Positions 1-12,119 of a stretch of 64,000 bases of DNA are shown here, piece by piece. Below the pieces are notes generated by a model. The model searched no databases, was not told where the DNA came from, and worked only from the letters and a program-made list of their open reading frames with translations. Position 1 is the stretch's first letter. Every line of letters begins with the position of its first letter. This DNA is from Stropharia rugosoannulata (Eukaryota; Basidiomycota; Agaricomycetes; Agaricales; Strophariaceae), in NCBI GenBank assembly GCA_028532985.1, contig JANCIK010000002.1:3472001-3536000 (forward strand), read 5' to 3'. A program made the position numbers and the translations under genes.

Positions 1-1693
<1,693 letters not shown>

Positions 1694-2393
1694 TGGTCAA
1701 TGAACACCGGTGCTCTATATCACAGATGCATATACCCGTTTTGCGCTTCTGTAGACATGCTGGTGTCTGCTGAGTGTATTATAGTCTGCTTATACTTTGT
1801 GAGAGGATTTTAATTGAAACCTACGACTGACAATGACACGAAACGAAGAAGGGCGTCACTCTGTCAGTTGTCCGAAAGAATTCCGCGTATTCGAAGCCAA
1901 TTCGAAGCCCGCTTGGCACAGCATGCAGACACGTGACATGCCACACAAAATTTCCACAACTAACCAGTGACTACATACTGTGAACGACACCATGTACAGT
2001 AAACTTTGGATTTCGACCTTAAAGTGCATGGTCACTTGATGCATCTCTTGTCATACCAAGAGTTACTAACTAACTACACCAAAACTATACTATTACTACA
2101 ATACTACTACAGGATTGCTACCAGATGCCGGGATTATTAAGCGAGCAAGTAATGGGTATATATATTTGACATCTATTTGATATAAAAAATAAGTAGTTAC
2201 GGTGACCTCAAGTGTAGCAATAGTTGATTAATAGTATAATATTTAATGTACCGTGATTAACAGGATGCTCAACAAAGGCTTAAGACATGCTGTCGCATAG
2301 AATAAAATAATAATACGTACTAAGAGGAAGAGATAAGCAAAAAGATAATGGACAGACTCGAAGTATCGGTCAGCCATAAAGCTTCAATCACCA
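1694..2393. other. Intergenic region, no gene seen
   Basis: AT-rich spacer upstream of pap1 and downstream of the beta-helix gene, both on the minus strand. It should hold the pap1 promoter. I see no coding exon, tRNA or repeat of note, only AT-rich runs around 2080-2200. Confidence 0.5.
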
Positions 2394-4228
2394 TCAAAGA
2401 CGAATCTGGTGTATATAGTCCTCTCCGTGTGTGACCTTATACATTTGCCTGGACTCTCTCCGCACGATGTACCATTTGCGAATAATCCATGAGCCAATGC
2501 AGCACACCATTACGCCAAAAATTACTGCAAGGGCGATGCCAGTTGAATTTCTTTTTGACATGGTGCTCTTGGAGACGTTTATCGCAGACGAGTTCGGGCT
2601 GGGTCTGTAAGGCCAGAAATTCCCTCCGTTGGGAGGAAGAACACACGTCAGTGAATCTCCGTCGCTCATTTGCTGGAAATCGCCTTGAAGCCGGAGCGAC
2701 TCGGTTGTTCTCTGATCCACCAGTAACGGTGCAGGAAGAGGGACGGTATCGGATGGTGAACAATGTGGGCCCCGAGCGCCTATAAAGGAAGTATTTCCTA
2801 TCATGCGATTTCCTTCAACAGTAAAATTGGAGGCCGAGGTCACCGCTACCCCATAAGTGAACGCCCCCGTGAGGTTATTGTTCACAGCAAGACCGTTCCT
2901 AACCATGGATTCGCCAAATTTACCACCAAACCACGTTCGAGGGCCGACAGCAATTCCAATCCTTATAGGCACATTTAATTATTAAAATCTGACAGTTCAA
3001 AAAACACACTTTATTATAGTATGCTTGCCGTTATTGCCTTTTGCATCCGTATTTTCATGGTCGTCCGTTGCAAAGCCACCGAGAATAATATTATCATGAA
3101 CAACCGTGCCAGTAAAGTCGCCGCCCCAAGGATCGTAATCCACCATATTAATGCCACCAAGAAGTGTCTGCTAAAAGTACAAAATTGAGTTCAGTGCGAC
3201 GGTTATCCTTCGAGCTCGTATAGAAACTTACATTGACGACCCAAATAGTGTTATTGTAGATTTGGCTACCTGGAGCACCGAAAATAACGATACCTCCGTC
3301 AGTAGCCCCCTGGATCATGTTATTGCGAACAATGGCGTTTCGACACGAAAGACTGATTCCATCGGCCCATTCTTGGAAAGTATCAGAGCCACATGGTCCA
3401 ATATCGTTGTTCTGGATGATAACACCGTTACAACCTAAAGAGCCTTCTGCGATGTGAAGGCAGCTCCAACTGCGCGCATTGTACGAGCGAACGTATTCAA
3501 TGAGTTGATTTTCGTTGTCACCGCCCATTTCTATATTGCTACCTCCCATGGTTGGACCTTGGCCATCGCGTGTACCATCAATCTACAAAACCAGAGGTTG
3601 GCCCTCTGATAGCCACATCGCACAGATCAAATGTATGCACCTGTACATTGCGAAGCTTTACACCTGAGCATGTCGAGCATGTCCCGTCCACAGCGACAGT
3701 ATGTCCTTTTCCATCTGCAACCACGCCGTTAACGGCCAGCGTAGCTCTTTCGTCTGATGTCGGATACCCCAGAGTCGTGATCTCTTGATTGTTATGAGCG
3801 AAATGAATGGGTTCCAAGATAAGATATCGTTGGCTAGGACATAAATTCAATGTATAGCCTTCTCCACCGTTCTGCAACAGACTGTTCAGCCTCTCCGTGA
3901 CAGTGTTGGCAGGATCTGCGGGTTCGCAGTCATTCTGCCATCTCTGAACCATATTTACATGCCTACGGCTTGGTAAGTACAAGACTTCAAGACAACTAGA
4001 GTGCACATACCGTTTTCGCTGAACATGATTCGCCTGCCTCCAGTTCAGAGAACGCTCCATACTCTAAGATGATGAAATCAGATTATGCAAATGCGCAAAG
4101 GAATATGGTCGGGTCCACTGCCTAAACGTGTTTGTATGTCTATGGTGGTGTAACGATTCGGATATGACACTGCTGTTGATGGTTGGCCAATGTCAACGTT
4201 GAAGCTTGCAGTGTTGACCACGAAGTAG
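2394..4228 (-). CDS. Right-handed beta-helix (pectin-lyase-fold) membrane protein, possibly broken near the 5' end
   Basis: Exons read at 3232-3582, 3010-3170 and 2394-2961, with earlier exons at about 3641-3960, 4020-4070 and up to 4228. The middle holds Asn- and Gly-rich beta-helix rungs (NIEMGGDNENQLIEY, NGVIIQNNDIGPCG, AIVRNNMIQGATDGGIVIFG, SQIYNNTIW). The last exon has several N-glycosylation sites, then one membrane segment (GIALAVIFGVMVCCIGSWII) and a short basic cytoplasmic tail. This resembles fungal surface beta-helix proteins anchored by one helix; the substrate is unknown. Two oddities: I cannot find an ATG that splices in phase to the first recognisable exon (SYFVVNTASFNVDIGQ), and the family-like reading ACKYGSEMAE meets TGA at about 3927, with CEPADPANTVTERLN resuming in another frame. 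The gene may be a pseudogene in this copy, or the sequence may carry an indel. The 3' three quarters are clean. Confidence 0.75.
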
Positions 4229-5018
4229 CTGATTAGAAATTAAAGATACGCAGCATGAATGGAGGCAATATAGCATGAAAGCAAGCGTCTTTCAAAGATG
4301 GGAGCGTACTTGTAGGCGCACTACTGCATTTAGTGGCTGACAGAAAGCTTGCCGAAGAGCGGCAGGCGTAGCTGTTGACATTAATAATTCATCGACTCCG
4401 GTGGCTTTTGGCTACCTCAGTTGCATAACATGATGTCATTGAGGATTGACTGGACCGTTGCGGACTACTCAGTCAACGAGGGTCCAATCGCACGAAAATG
4501 GGTGCTAATCAGTTCGATATCAGCATGTAGGTGGCTTAAATAGACTCACTGTAGTTCAAACTGACACCCAAACACCTTATGTCAGTATAGTCCACGTCTA
4601 ACTCATTGTTGAACAGCGTTGAACGACTGGGGTCATTTTGAGGGAAGGCACTCTGAGCCAGTGATAATAACACCTGGCTCGAAACATCAGAACATACTGA
4701 AAACACGAAAAGTCGTTGATAATGTGCACGTAGAGCTTGTGAGTGATCGAAACCTTAGATCTGCATGCAAGAATCAACCCGGAACTCTTCATCAGTGAAT
4801 GGCGAATGGTGATTCTGGTACTATCATTATATAAACATATTGAAATGTTCAGGTAGGTTACGAAGTCGATTGAGTAGATGGTCGTTCCTAACAACCGGTC
4901 GCCTTCGTAGTGGGAAGATATAAGGGTCAGGAACTTGGGCATCCACTGACAGACGATGGACAAATCAGAGCAAAGAAAAAAATCAATACGAATAGTGGGA
5001 AATACGAGAATACAGTTA
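4229..5018. other. Spacer with unclear 5' end of the beta-helix gene
   Basis: Lies between the first recognisable beta-helix exon and the ist3 stop. An ATG at about 4380 on the minus strand opens 24 codons before a GTACGC donor, but joining it to the next exon breaks phase. No other gene is supported here. Confidence 0.4.
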
Positions 5019-6068
5019 TCACCCCCTTGAACCCCTTGAACTTCTCTTGCGATCATGACGCCCATAAGAATAGCGGTCATCACCGTCGCGGTGCATAGAA
5101 TCTGAGCGGTGGCGGTGGTTATCATAGGATCGTGCTGGTGACATTGAACGACGAGGTGACATTATCCTTTCGTCAGGAGAAAAGTGTGGATCTCCTTTAG
5201 TCTCTGTTCGAGGACTGTATTGTGTGGGCGATCTACCCAAGCTGCTCAAGAGTTCTTCCACACCCTTCACGGCTGATTTAGCTTTCTTAGCCTTCTTTTC
5301 CTTTTTCCTAGCTTTGCGCACACGGCGTTCCTCAGGTGTTTCATCTTGATGATTTCGTTTTCCTTTTAACATTTTCTCTTTTTCAAGAGCCTTCTTCTCT
5401 TTCCGTTGAGCGATGAGATAATCTCTCATAGGATCTTCCGGGTCTATAGAGCCAGCCGATGTTGCAGACGAATCTGATTCGGCGCCCTCGTCTGTTGAAG
5501 ATGATATCAATAAGGTCTAGAAAAGTTGCAGATGTGATATTGCTGTTGCAGCTTACCAATGATCATCTCCGGTTTGGCGTTGAAGCTCTGTTCTTCAGGA
5601 TCGACCCATTCGCCTTCTTCATTCTTTACTTTGGGCTGTTTATAGTTTTTGACATGATCAACCCGCAGTGTTTTATCTAGAACCTTGGCTCCATTAAGAT
5701 TGTCGACAGCAAGGATCGTGGACCGTTGGTCTTCATACATCAGAAAAGCGAAGCCTTTGCGTTTCCCGGTCTCCTTGTCCCGGGGCATATTCAGGTCCAT
5801 GACCTCTCCATATCTGAGGGGAATTAATACACGCTTGCAAGAGTGCGTTGGTCAACGTACTGAGAAAATATGGTGATCACGTCGCCTTCTGTAAGGTCAA
5901 AGTGAAGGCCACCGACAAAGACATACGCAGAATCCTTGTATTCATCGTGCCAGGAAGCACCGCTCAGACCTAAGTCAAGTTCCGCCTGGTTGATTTTGTT
6001 AATTTCTTTAACAACACTGTGTTCGTGAGCGTCAACATCAAAGAATAAAGTAGATGAACGTACTTCAT
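5019..6068 (-). CDS. IST3: Ist3/Snu17 (RBMX2) RNA-binding protein of the RES splicing complex
   Basis: Core RRM protein of the RES complex (with Bud13 and Pml1 in yeast), bound to the U2 snRNP side of the activated spliceosome. The four exons 6064-6068, 5861-6016, 5557-5813 and 5019-5491 give 296 aa in phase. Exon 1 is only five coding bases (ATG AA), joined to T GTT GTT to give MNVVKEINKINQ, the start typical of the family. The RRM spans about residues 33-112, with RNP2 (YVFVGGL) and RNP1 (KGFAFLMYE). It is followed by the family's VDHVKNYKQPK segment. The tail is Lys-rich, with a conserved HQDETPEERRVRKARKK stretch, then SR/RG-rich to the end. It is divergent from eIF3d with a very short shared promoter. 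Orthology is secure; the fourth-exon acceptor is chosen by phase. Confidence 0.93.
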
Positions 6069-6166
6069 TGCAGGAGGACGTGGAGAGGAAGATGATTAAA
6101 CAGAGTTTCCCACGCTTATTTGAGTGTTTCAATTTTTTTTCGAATACCCAACCTGCTCTGCCCAGT
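6069..6166. promoter_or_regulatory. 98-bp shared promoter/leader between ist3 and eIF3d
   Basis: The start codons of ist3 (minus) and eIF3d (plus) are separated by only 98 bp, containing an eight-T run. Both promoters and both 5' leaders must fit here or overlap the neighbouring gene. The ist3 side is even tighter because its five-base coding exon abuts this spacer. Confidence 0.7.
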
Positions 6167-8199
6167 ATGCCTTCATTTACTTTACCCCCCATTCATGACA
6201 ATCCCGATGGCGGTTGGGGGCCATCCACGTCCAACTTCCCTGACCAGTTCAAGTTCAAGGACATCCCATATGCGCCATACTCAAAAAGCGACAAGCTTGG
6301 CCGTTTCGCTGACTGGAATGATCTTTCATCCGATAATCGTCAAAACGTAGCAGGCTTGCCTACTGCACAGGGCGGCCGTGCTGGCGCTCAGACTGGCCGT
6401 GCTCGCGATAGGAACCAGGCGTTTGGCAGCGGAACTGCCAGCGCTTTCGCCTACTTCCATGTTGAAGACGAATCGTCGTTCTCGCTTGTGGACAACAAAG
6501 CTGCACCTCCCCGTCGGGGCACTGGGTTCAGTCGTGGAAGGGGGAATGCGCGTGGAAATGCCGCCTACAATACCCGTGGTGGCGCCCGGGGCGGCATGCG
6601 TGGTGGACCCGCCTTCCGCGGAGGGAATAATCAACGTGGAGGAGGCGGCCAAAGAAGAGGCTGGAGAGATTGGGAAAAGGTTCGTGACAGTACTTTCTAT
6701 GAGATTGAGTTAGTACACCAATGGCATTTGTTCAGAATAACCGCACTCGAGAGTCCTCGGTCGTCATCTCGCCCCAATGGAGCATGCTTGAGGAAATTGA
6801 ATTCCATCGCCTTGCTAAGTTACGCCTTGAAGTCGATGAGCCGGAAGAATTGTATGAAAACTTCCGCTTCAGTTTTACTTACTTTACTGACCTTGGACAG
6901 GGATTCCTATGGACGTCTTTTTGCATACGACAAATCTTACGATCGCGTCACGACAAAAACTGAGAAGCCTCTTCAATTAGTGGATCGTATCAAATACAAT
7001 ACCACAACTTCGGATGATCCTGTTATCCAACAAGTGCGTTCTATGATGTTGAGCAATAAATCAGCCTAACATCCCACTAGCTTGCATCTTCGGGCGTCGC
7101 CAAAGTGTATACCACAGATGCTATTCTTAGTGTCCTCATGTGTGCTCCTCGATCTGTCTATCCTTGGGACATCGTAATTGTTCGCGAAGGCGACAGTCTG
7201 TACTTCGACAAGCGTGATGGTGGTCCCTTCGACACCGTTACTGTCAACGAAAATGCCGCTGACCCGCCTCAGGATCCAACCCCTCCTAACCCCAACAACC
7301 CCACTGAAAAGCCCGCAGTGCCAGAAACTGCTGCAATCAATACTGCTACCTCCTTGTCGCTTGAGGCGACATACATCAATCAGAACTTCGGGTTCCAGTC
7401 TGTCATTGAAACCCCTCCACCTCCACCTGCCGACTTCGCTCATCCCAACCCTTTCTATGGCCCAGAAGAGACTGAACCTCTTGCTTCTTGTGGATACCGT
7501 TATAGGCTTTTCGACCTTGGTATCACTGAAGACGAGGATATCAAGATCTGTGTGCGTACGGAGGTTGACGCGTACATTCCTGGTTCTGGAAATCCCCGCG
7601 ACGGCCAAGGCCTCGTTACTATTCGCGCATTGAACGAGTTTGATCCCCGTTCTCAAGGAGCAGGAGGGGCTCCTGATTGGCGCGCTAAGCTCGATTCGCA
7701 GCGCGGTGCTGTCGTGGCCACTGAGATGAAGAACAACAGCTGCAAATTGGCTAAGTGGACTGTACAAAGTGTGCTCGCTGGCGCTGAACTCATGAAGATC
7801 GGGTATGTGCTATTTCCCCACTCGCGCCCACACGAGTTGCTGACGTCCTCGTCTATTTAGCTACATCTCACGCGCCAATCCTCGCGATAACACTCGTCAT
7901 GTCATCTTGAGCACAGCTTCTATGCGACCCGCCGATTTCGCGGGACAGCTTAACGTCTCTCTGGCAAACGGTTGGGGTATTGTCCGCACCGTCACTGACA
8001 TGTGCATGAAGATGCCTGAAGGCAAATACGTTTTAGTTAAGGATCCTAACAAGGTATCGTTTTTGCCCATTCTCTGTTGTCAGAGTACATGCTCACCGGG
8101 CCAACGTAGCCTGTTATCCGCCTCTATTCCGTGCCCATGTCAACCTTTACTGGAGAAGACGATGAGGGATCTGAGGGAGCTGGATCGGGAGAGGAGTAG
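6167..8199 (+). CDS. eIF3d: Translation initiation factor eIF3 subunit d
   Basis: Subunit of the eIF3 complex that binds the 40S ribosome and, in other eukaryotes, can contact the mRNA cap. Exons 6167-6679, 6736-6851, 6901-7033, 7081-7802, 7861-8053 and 8110-8199 sum to 588 aa, close to the family length. The start MPSFTLPPIHDNPDGGWGPS is typical of eIF3d. An RG/GGR-rich linker covers about residues 110-165 (exon 1 end). The conserved core includes VVISPQWSMLEEIEF, VLMCAPRSVYPWDIVI, EATYINQNFGFQS and AGAELMKIGYISRANPRDN. The protein ends in an acidic tail (DDEGSEGAGSGEE). The frame is open upstream of the ATG back to 6068, but that stretch covers the ist3 start and is not family-like. It converges on dsc2, with 65 bp between the two stops. 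Confidence 0.96.
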
Positions 8200-8264
8200 A
8201 TATGTTTTATGCACTCGTGTATTCCCTTTCACACTTTTCAATGAATTTTCACATCACCGGCCTA

Positions 8265-9600
8265 TCAATTTTGCGATAACAACAATGTCTCTACGGCTGC
8301 TTCTATATTCGGGCTACCGAATCGCAACACGTCAGAACGGGCAGACCGAAGTCCAGCAGCTTTCGTACCTTCGTTGAAGGGCGCCTACCAGAACCTCGCG
8401 ATCTAGAGAAGGGAACATGCTGGTCAGGTGTGAAATCTCATCTTCAGTAGGTACCCGCAACCCGACGTTGGCACGGTCTGTGCGACCAGTAAAGTCGTTT
8501 ACTAGCCCGCGCATTACTGACGGGGTTGAAAGCGCAGGAGCATCACTTGCCCGTGGACGGAGTGAAGCGTTGCCGGGCCTCGGAAGCCTGGCTGTAGTTG
8601 TCACGTCGTCGTGCAAGTCCGAGCTTTCAGGGCTTCTTCGAGGTGCACTAGGTCCTGCGTCTTCGGGAAGAGCGCGGTTTGATCTGCGTGGGGGGCGGAG
8701 GGATCCAACGAGCGGTGCCAGGAAGCGCTGTGCGAATCTAAGCACGCCGGGAGGAAGTCGATATGTGTTAAATCCTGCCAAGTCGGAACGATATATTTGG
8801 CCAGCTAGTACACCTATAAGTGCTACTGCGACTGAGTTGAGCGGCTGACTGATGGCCAACTATATTCACTTGGTAAGTCTATGCCACACCGCAAACAAAA
8901 ATCCTTACCTGAAAGGCAATGAAATAAATGACGCTCTTGTTGTTAAGCGGCAGGCCAAAAATTCGATATGTGTATACGGGGGGAATGATTCTCGAGTATT
9001 GATATAGTATGCTGAACAGTAGAGCAGAGGGACCCATAGCGAAGTGATTGATGCCTGCTCTGTGGAAAAGAAGGAGAGATAAGAGCTCGAGTAGGGTCGA
9101 TATTACAAGAGACACAAAAGCAAATGACTAGTGAAGAAAACACTTAGACTCAGATTAATCTGTGACGCAATGTAGAAAGTTTACCGCATATTTGACACTT
9201 CCAAATCTGCGTTCTATATGCACTCCGGCGTTGTATAACAACAGCTCTCCCAGGAAAAGGTCACTAGAGTTCGAAAACGCAAGGTGGTGGGTAATCAAGC
9301 GCCAATACTAACAAGTATATGAGACTAAGTATCGGCCTAATTCTCAAATGGTTTCACACCTGGTGGTGACGGGATATATGTGGCACGAACTGCGTAGATC
9401 CGCCTCAATGTAAGCATGAAGAAAGAAAAAAGACCGCGCGCTTACTTGGACATGGAAGTAATGTTTGATGTCAAAAATGCCAGCAAATATAGATGTAATT
9501 CCACATGTTATCATCAGTCCTGGGATTAGTTGAGCTTCTCAATACCTTCCACGGCTCTGAGTGACGCACCTTTGGTCACTGCTGCATTTTCGAAAGACAT
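8265..9600 (-). CDS. dsc2: Dsc2-type rhomboid-like UBA protein of the Golgi/ER DSC ubiquitin ligase
   Basis: UBAC2/Dsc2 family: a rhomboid pseudoprotease with a C-terminal UBA domain. In fission yeast Dsc2 is a subunit of the DSC E3 ligase that triggers SREBP processing and membrane-protein turnover. Seven exons (9570-9600, 9446-9519, 9360-9389, 9185-9307, 8909-9127, 8369-8859, 8265-8313) give 338 aa. The start MSFENAAVTKG leads into several hydrophobic segments (LMITCGITSIFAG, FVSLVISTLLELLSLLLFH, SALLFSILYQYSRIIPP, SVIYFIAFQ, NSVAVALIGVLAG). WRLITHHLAFSNSSDLFLGE is the rhomboid-like loop. The UBA domain closes the protein (TEDEISHLTSMFP, then ALQRSPNIEAAVETLLLSQN) and spans the last intron. 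Without that intron the last exon would end in an unrelated nine-residue tail, so I prefer the spliced form. A Pro/Ser/Arg-rich linker separates membrane and UBA parts. Confidence 0.92.
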
Positions 9601-9922
9601 TCTTCTCAGATTCCAGAGATGAAGACGCTGCGCAGGTTTTCGTCAGTGAGGTTCTACCTGCTTCATGTAAGCAATGGTTCTGCACGTCGGCTCCTTGCAA
9701 GGTGGGCGATGGCCTTATGGCACAACAACGGTGTTCGGAATTTGCTCGGACAGGTCACAGCTATGTAGTGCAGCATTGCAGTTCCGAACTTTGAACCGGG
9801 TGAGAGCACGATCAGGTGACGTGGCATTGGGCGTTTAATATTTTAATGTTCGGGCCAATCATCGTCGCCAGCTTCGATGAAGAGATTTTAGAGGAATTTT
9901 TTCCCCGGAGCTGCTCCTGTAA
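9601..9922. other. Intergenic region upstream of dsc2
   Basis: No exon or repeat recognised. It probably carries the dsc2 promoter. Confidence 0.4.
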
Positions 9923-10300
9923 TCAATCGGATATATTTGGCTTCATTTCCTGGATTATGGAAAATTCGATGTTGTGAACCTGCCCAGTTTGCGTAAACCA
10001 ACTGAAGCAGACGTAAGTTTTGTCAAAGTCCACTGGCTTGGCAATCATAAACCGGGCCGGACAAATAGTCAATAATAGAAATAGGATTCGCACTCCGCTC
10101 AGCAAGAATAGCAAAACCGCCGAACCAGCCGTCCTTCACTTGCTCCTTGCCAGATCTTACACGCGAATCCCTCGTTGCGGCAGCGTCACTAACTTTTAGA
10201 AGCTTTATCGTCGCCTTATTGTGTTTCTCTACTTGATATTTTCCCAAGGTTTCAATTTTATAGATCCAGTTCCCACCGTCATGCTGACGACGTTGCCTAA
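9923..10300 (-). pseudogene. Unrecognised coding stretch, apparently frameshifted
   Basis: Two overlapping minus-strand frames look protein-like. The first runs from an AG acceptor at about 10,299 through IYKIETLGKYQVEKHNK and VKDGWFGGFAILAER to YLSGPVYD. The second continues with PVDFDKTYVCFSWFTQ and ends at 9923. They meet near 10,040 without GT-AG signals, as after a one-base indel. No ATG in frame was found, and the upstream side runs straight into the ING gene start at 10,368. I do not recognise the family. It could be the relic of a lineage-specific gene or chance open frame. Confidence 0.3.
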
Positions 10301-10367
10301 CAATGCATTTTAACAGGAGTGTACTAGTTCTACGAGATCGCCGATAGTTATCTCGCCCCAGATCACT

Positions 10368-12119
10368 ATGAGCTTGTCTTCTTCAGCCGTCCCAAATTAC
10401 GAGGAGGCTGCGTCAGTTGCCTCTGAATTCATAACAAGTAAGTCAAATAACTGAGGTCAAATCTGAGACGTCTGGTGCCTCGGTGGCAATCCCCGTCGGA
10501 TACAACTCTGGGCCAGGATTGGACTTGATATTCTGCTTGGGCTCCTTTATTTCTCTTTGTATGCGTCATTCCGCCACGGAACGTCCGCCGAGGACTTTGA
10601 CCAGGATGTCATCAATTTTGGCTCGTTCTGATCCGCATATGGATTGTTCATTGCTATATCTAATCAGGCTTGGATAACCTTCCCACTGAGGTTCAACACC
10701 TCATTCAAGAGATAAAATTCAAAGAAGAACGATGTCAAGGTTAGTGGATATTTAATGGATTTCCGTCCCATATAATATCCTTTGGTACTGAACGTCTGAC
10801 AAATCATGTGTGCGACCCGTAACAGAATTACATCACGATATAGCCAAAGATGAATCAAAGTATATCAAAAATGCTTTGAAGCAAGGTTTTTTCTCTTTCT
10901 CTCCTTTATTTGTGAGTCGTAAAAGTAACAGCAAAACAGTACCTCCAATCTCGACTACTAGCTCAAAAGCTTATTTACCGGAACGTATCGCTGCGGCCTA
11001 CGCCGAGATAGATACGCTTGCAAATGAAAAAATCACCCTTGCACAACGAATTATAGATCTCTTGACTCGAACTCGCTCAAGACTTGATGCCGACCTCGCC
11101 AAAGTCCGACTGCTCCAGGGAGAATCTCTTGATGAAATTAGAGCCACTCAGCCACCGCCTAGTCTGCTAAGATCGTCATCGCCTTACAGTTACAAACGAG
11201 AAGGGTCTGTCGCTGGTTTAAATCCAGTTATCCAACTCGGAGAAAGCCTTCGTGGCGTCGGCGCTCCAATAGGAGACACCAATTCTTCAATCATGTTAAG
11301 TTCTGGTCCATCCTATAATAAAAGTAAGTTTTCCATCGAGTACCATGCGCTATGGTATCGCTGTGTTTCATGCCCCAGTACAATCTGACAATTATATCTC
11401 AGAGAGACGCCTTACCACGAACACGTCTATTAAACTACCCAGTCCTGCTCCTATATCCGTCGCTCACCATACAACATCACATGCGCGTTCCCGCCTGTCG
11501 CGTCAGTCGCATAGTGCGCGCTCACGGGTTCAAGAAGAAGAAGAACCAGAGGCCGAAGCAGAAGCTGAAGAAGATGTAGCAGAAGAAGACGGCGAGGAAG
11601 ACTCGACGCTATACTGCTTCTGCCACGAAAAGAGTTACGGCGACGTACGTCATTTCATTTTATTACCAGGACTTTCCCTCGTCTTCCATCCGTAAATAAC
11701 TCACGGATCGGGTCGATGCTAATATATTTGTTCTATAGATGATAGGCTGCGACAATAATGATTGTCCATACCAATGGGTAAGTATAGACAACATATTTTC
11801 AACAAATTCTGGAAGAATATTCCTTCTATCTATCTGGGTGCCCTTGACGAACCGAATCGTTCGTCATGTCTTGATATGTTTGCTGTGTGCTATGTGCAAC
11901 AGCTACCATCAAATACAAAAGCGCTGCGTTCGCACAAGCGACTCTGCAGCCATTTTGCTTCTTCTCAGGTGATTCGGAATAAACCTAACCGCTTTGATAC
12001 AGTTCCACATCGGATGTGTTGGTGTCAAGACTCCTTTGCCAGACAAATGGTATTGTCCAGAGTGTCTGGAAAAGATCAAAGCCACTGCCGCTGAGAAACG
12101 CAAAGGGAGGAAGAAGTAA
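10368..12119 (+). CDS. ING-family histone reader with C-terminal PHD finger
   Basis: ING/Yng proteins recruit histone acetyltransferase or deacetylase complexes to H3K4me3. Exons 10368-10437, 10668-10739, 10826-10885, 10940-11323, 11403-11644, 11739-11777 and 12003-12119 give 327 aa. The N-terminal ING helices include SLDNLPTEVQHLIQEIKFKE and AAAYAEIDTLANEKITLAQR. A Ser/Arg region and an acidic Glu/Ala-rich stretch lead to the PHD finger. Its ligands are C267, C269, C280, C285, H291, C294, C307 and C310 (C4HC3). The ING cage context (SYGDMIGC, W289) and the basic tail KRKGRKK are present. The 54-nt intron at 10886-10939 is in phase and the frame is also open through it, so it may be retained in some transcripts. 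The last intron (11778-12002, 225 nt) is about four times the local norm. Which ING paralogue this is cannot be decided here. Confidence 0.92.

Noticed and set aside
4598..5125. 175-codon minus frame overlapping the end of ist3
   Set aside because: Overlaps the conserved ist3 reading frame and has no recognisable features.
6068..6166. In-frame N-terminal extension of eIF3d
   Set aside because: It would cover the ist3 start and is not family-like; the ATG at 6167 gives the conserved eIF3d N-terminus.
7066..7767. 233-codon minus frame across eIF3d exon 4
   Set aside because: Antisense shadow of a conserved coding exon.
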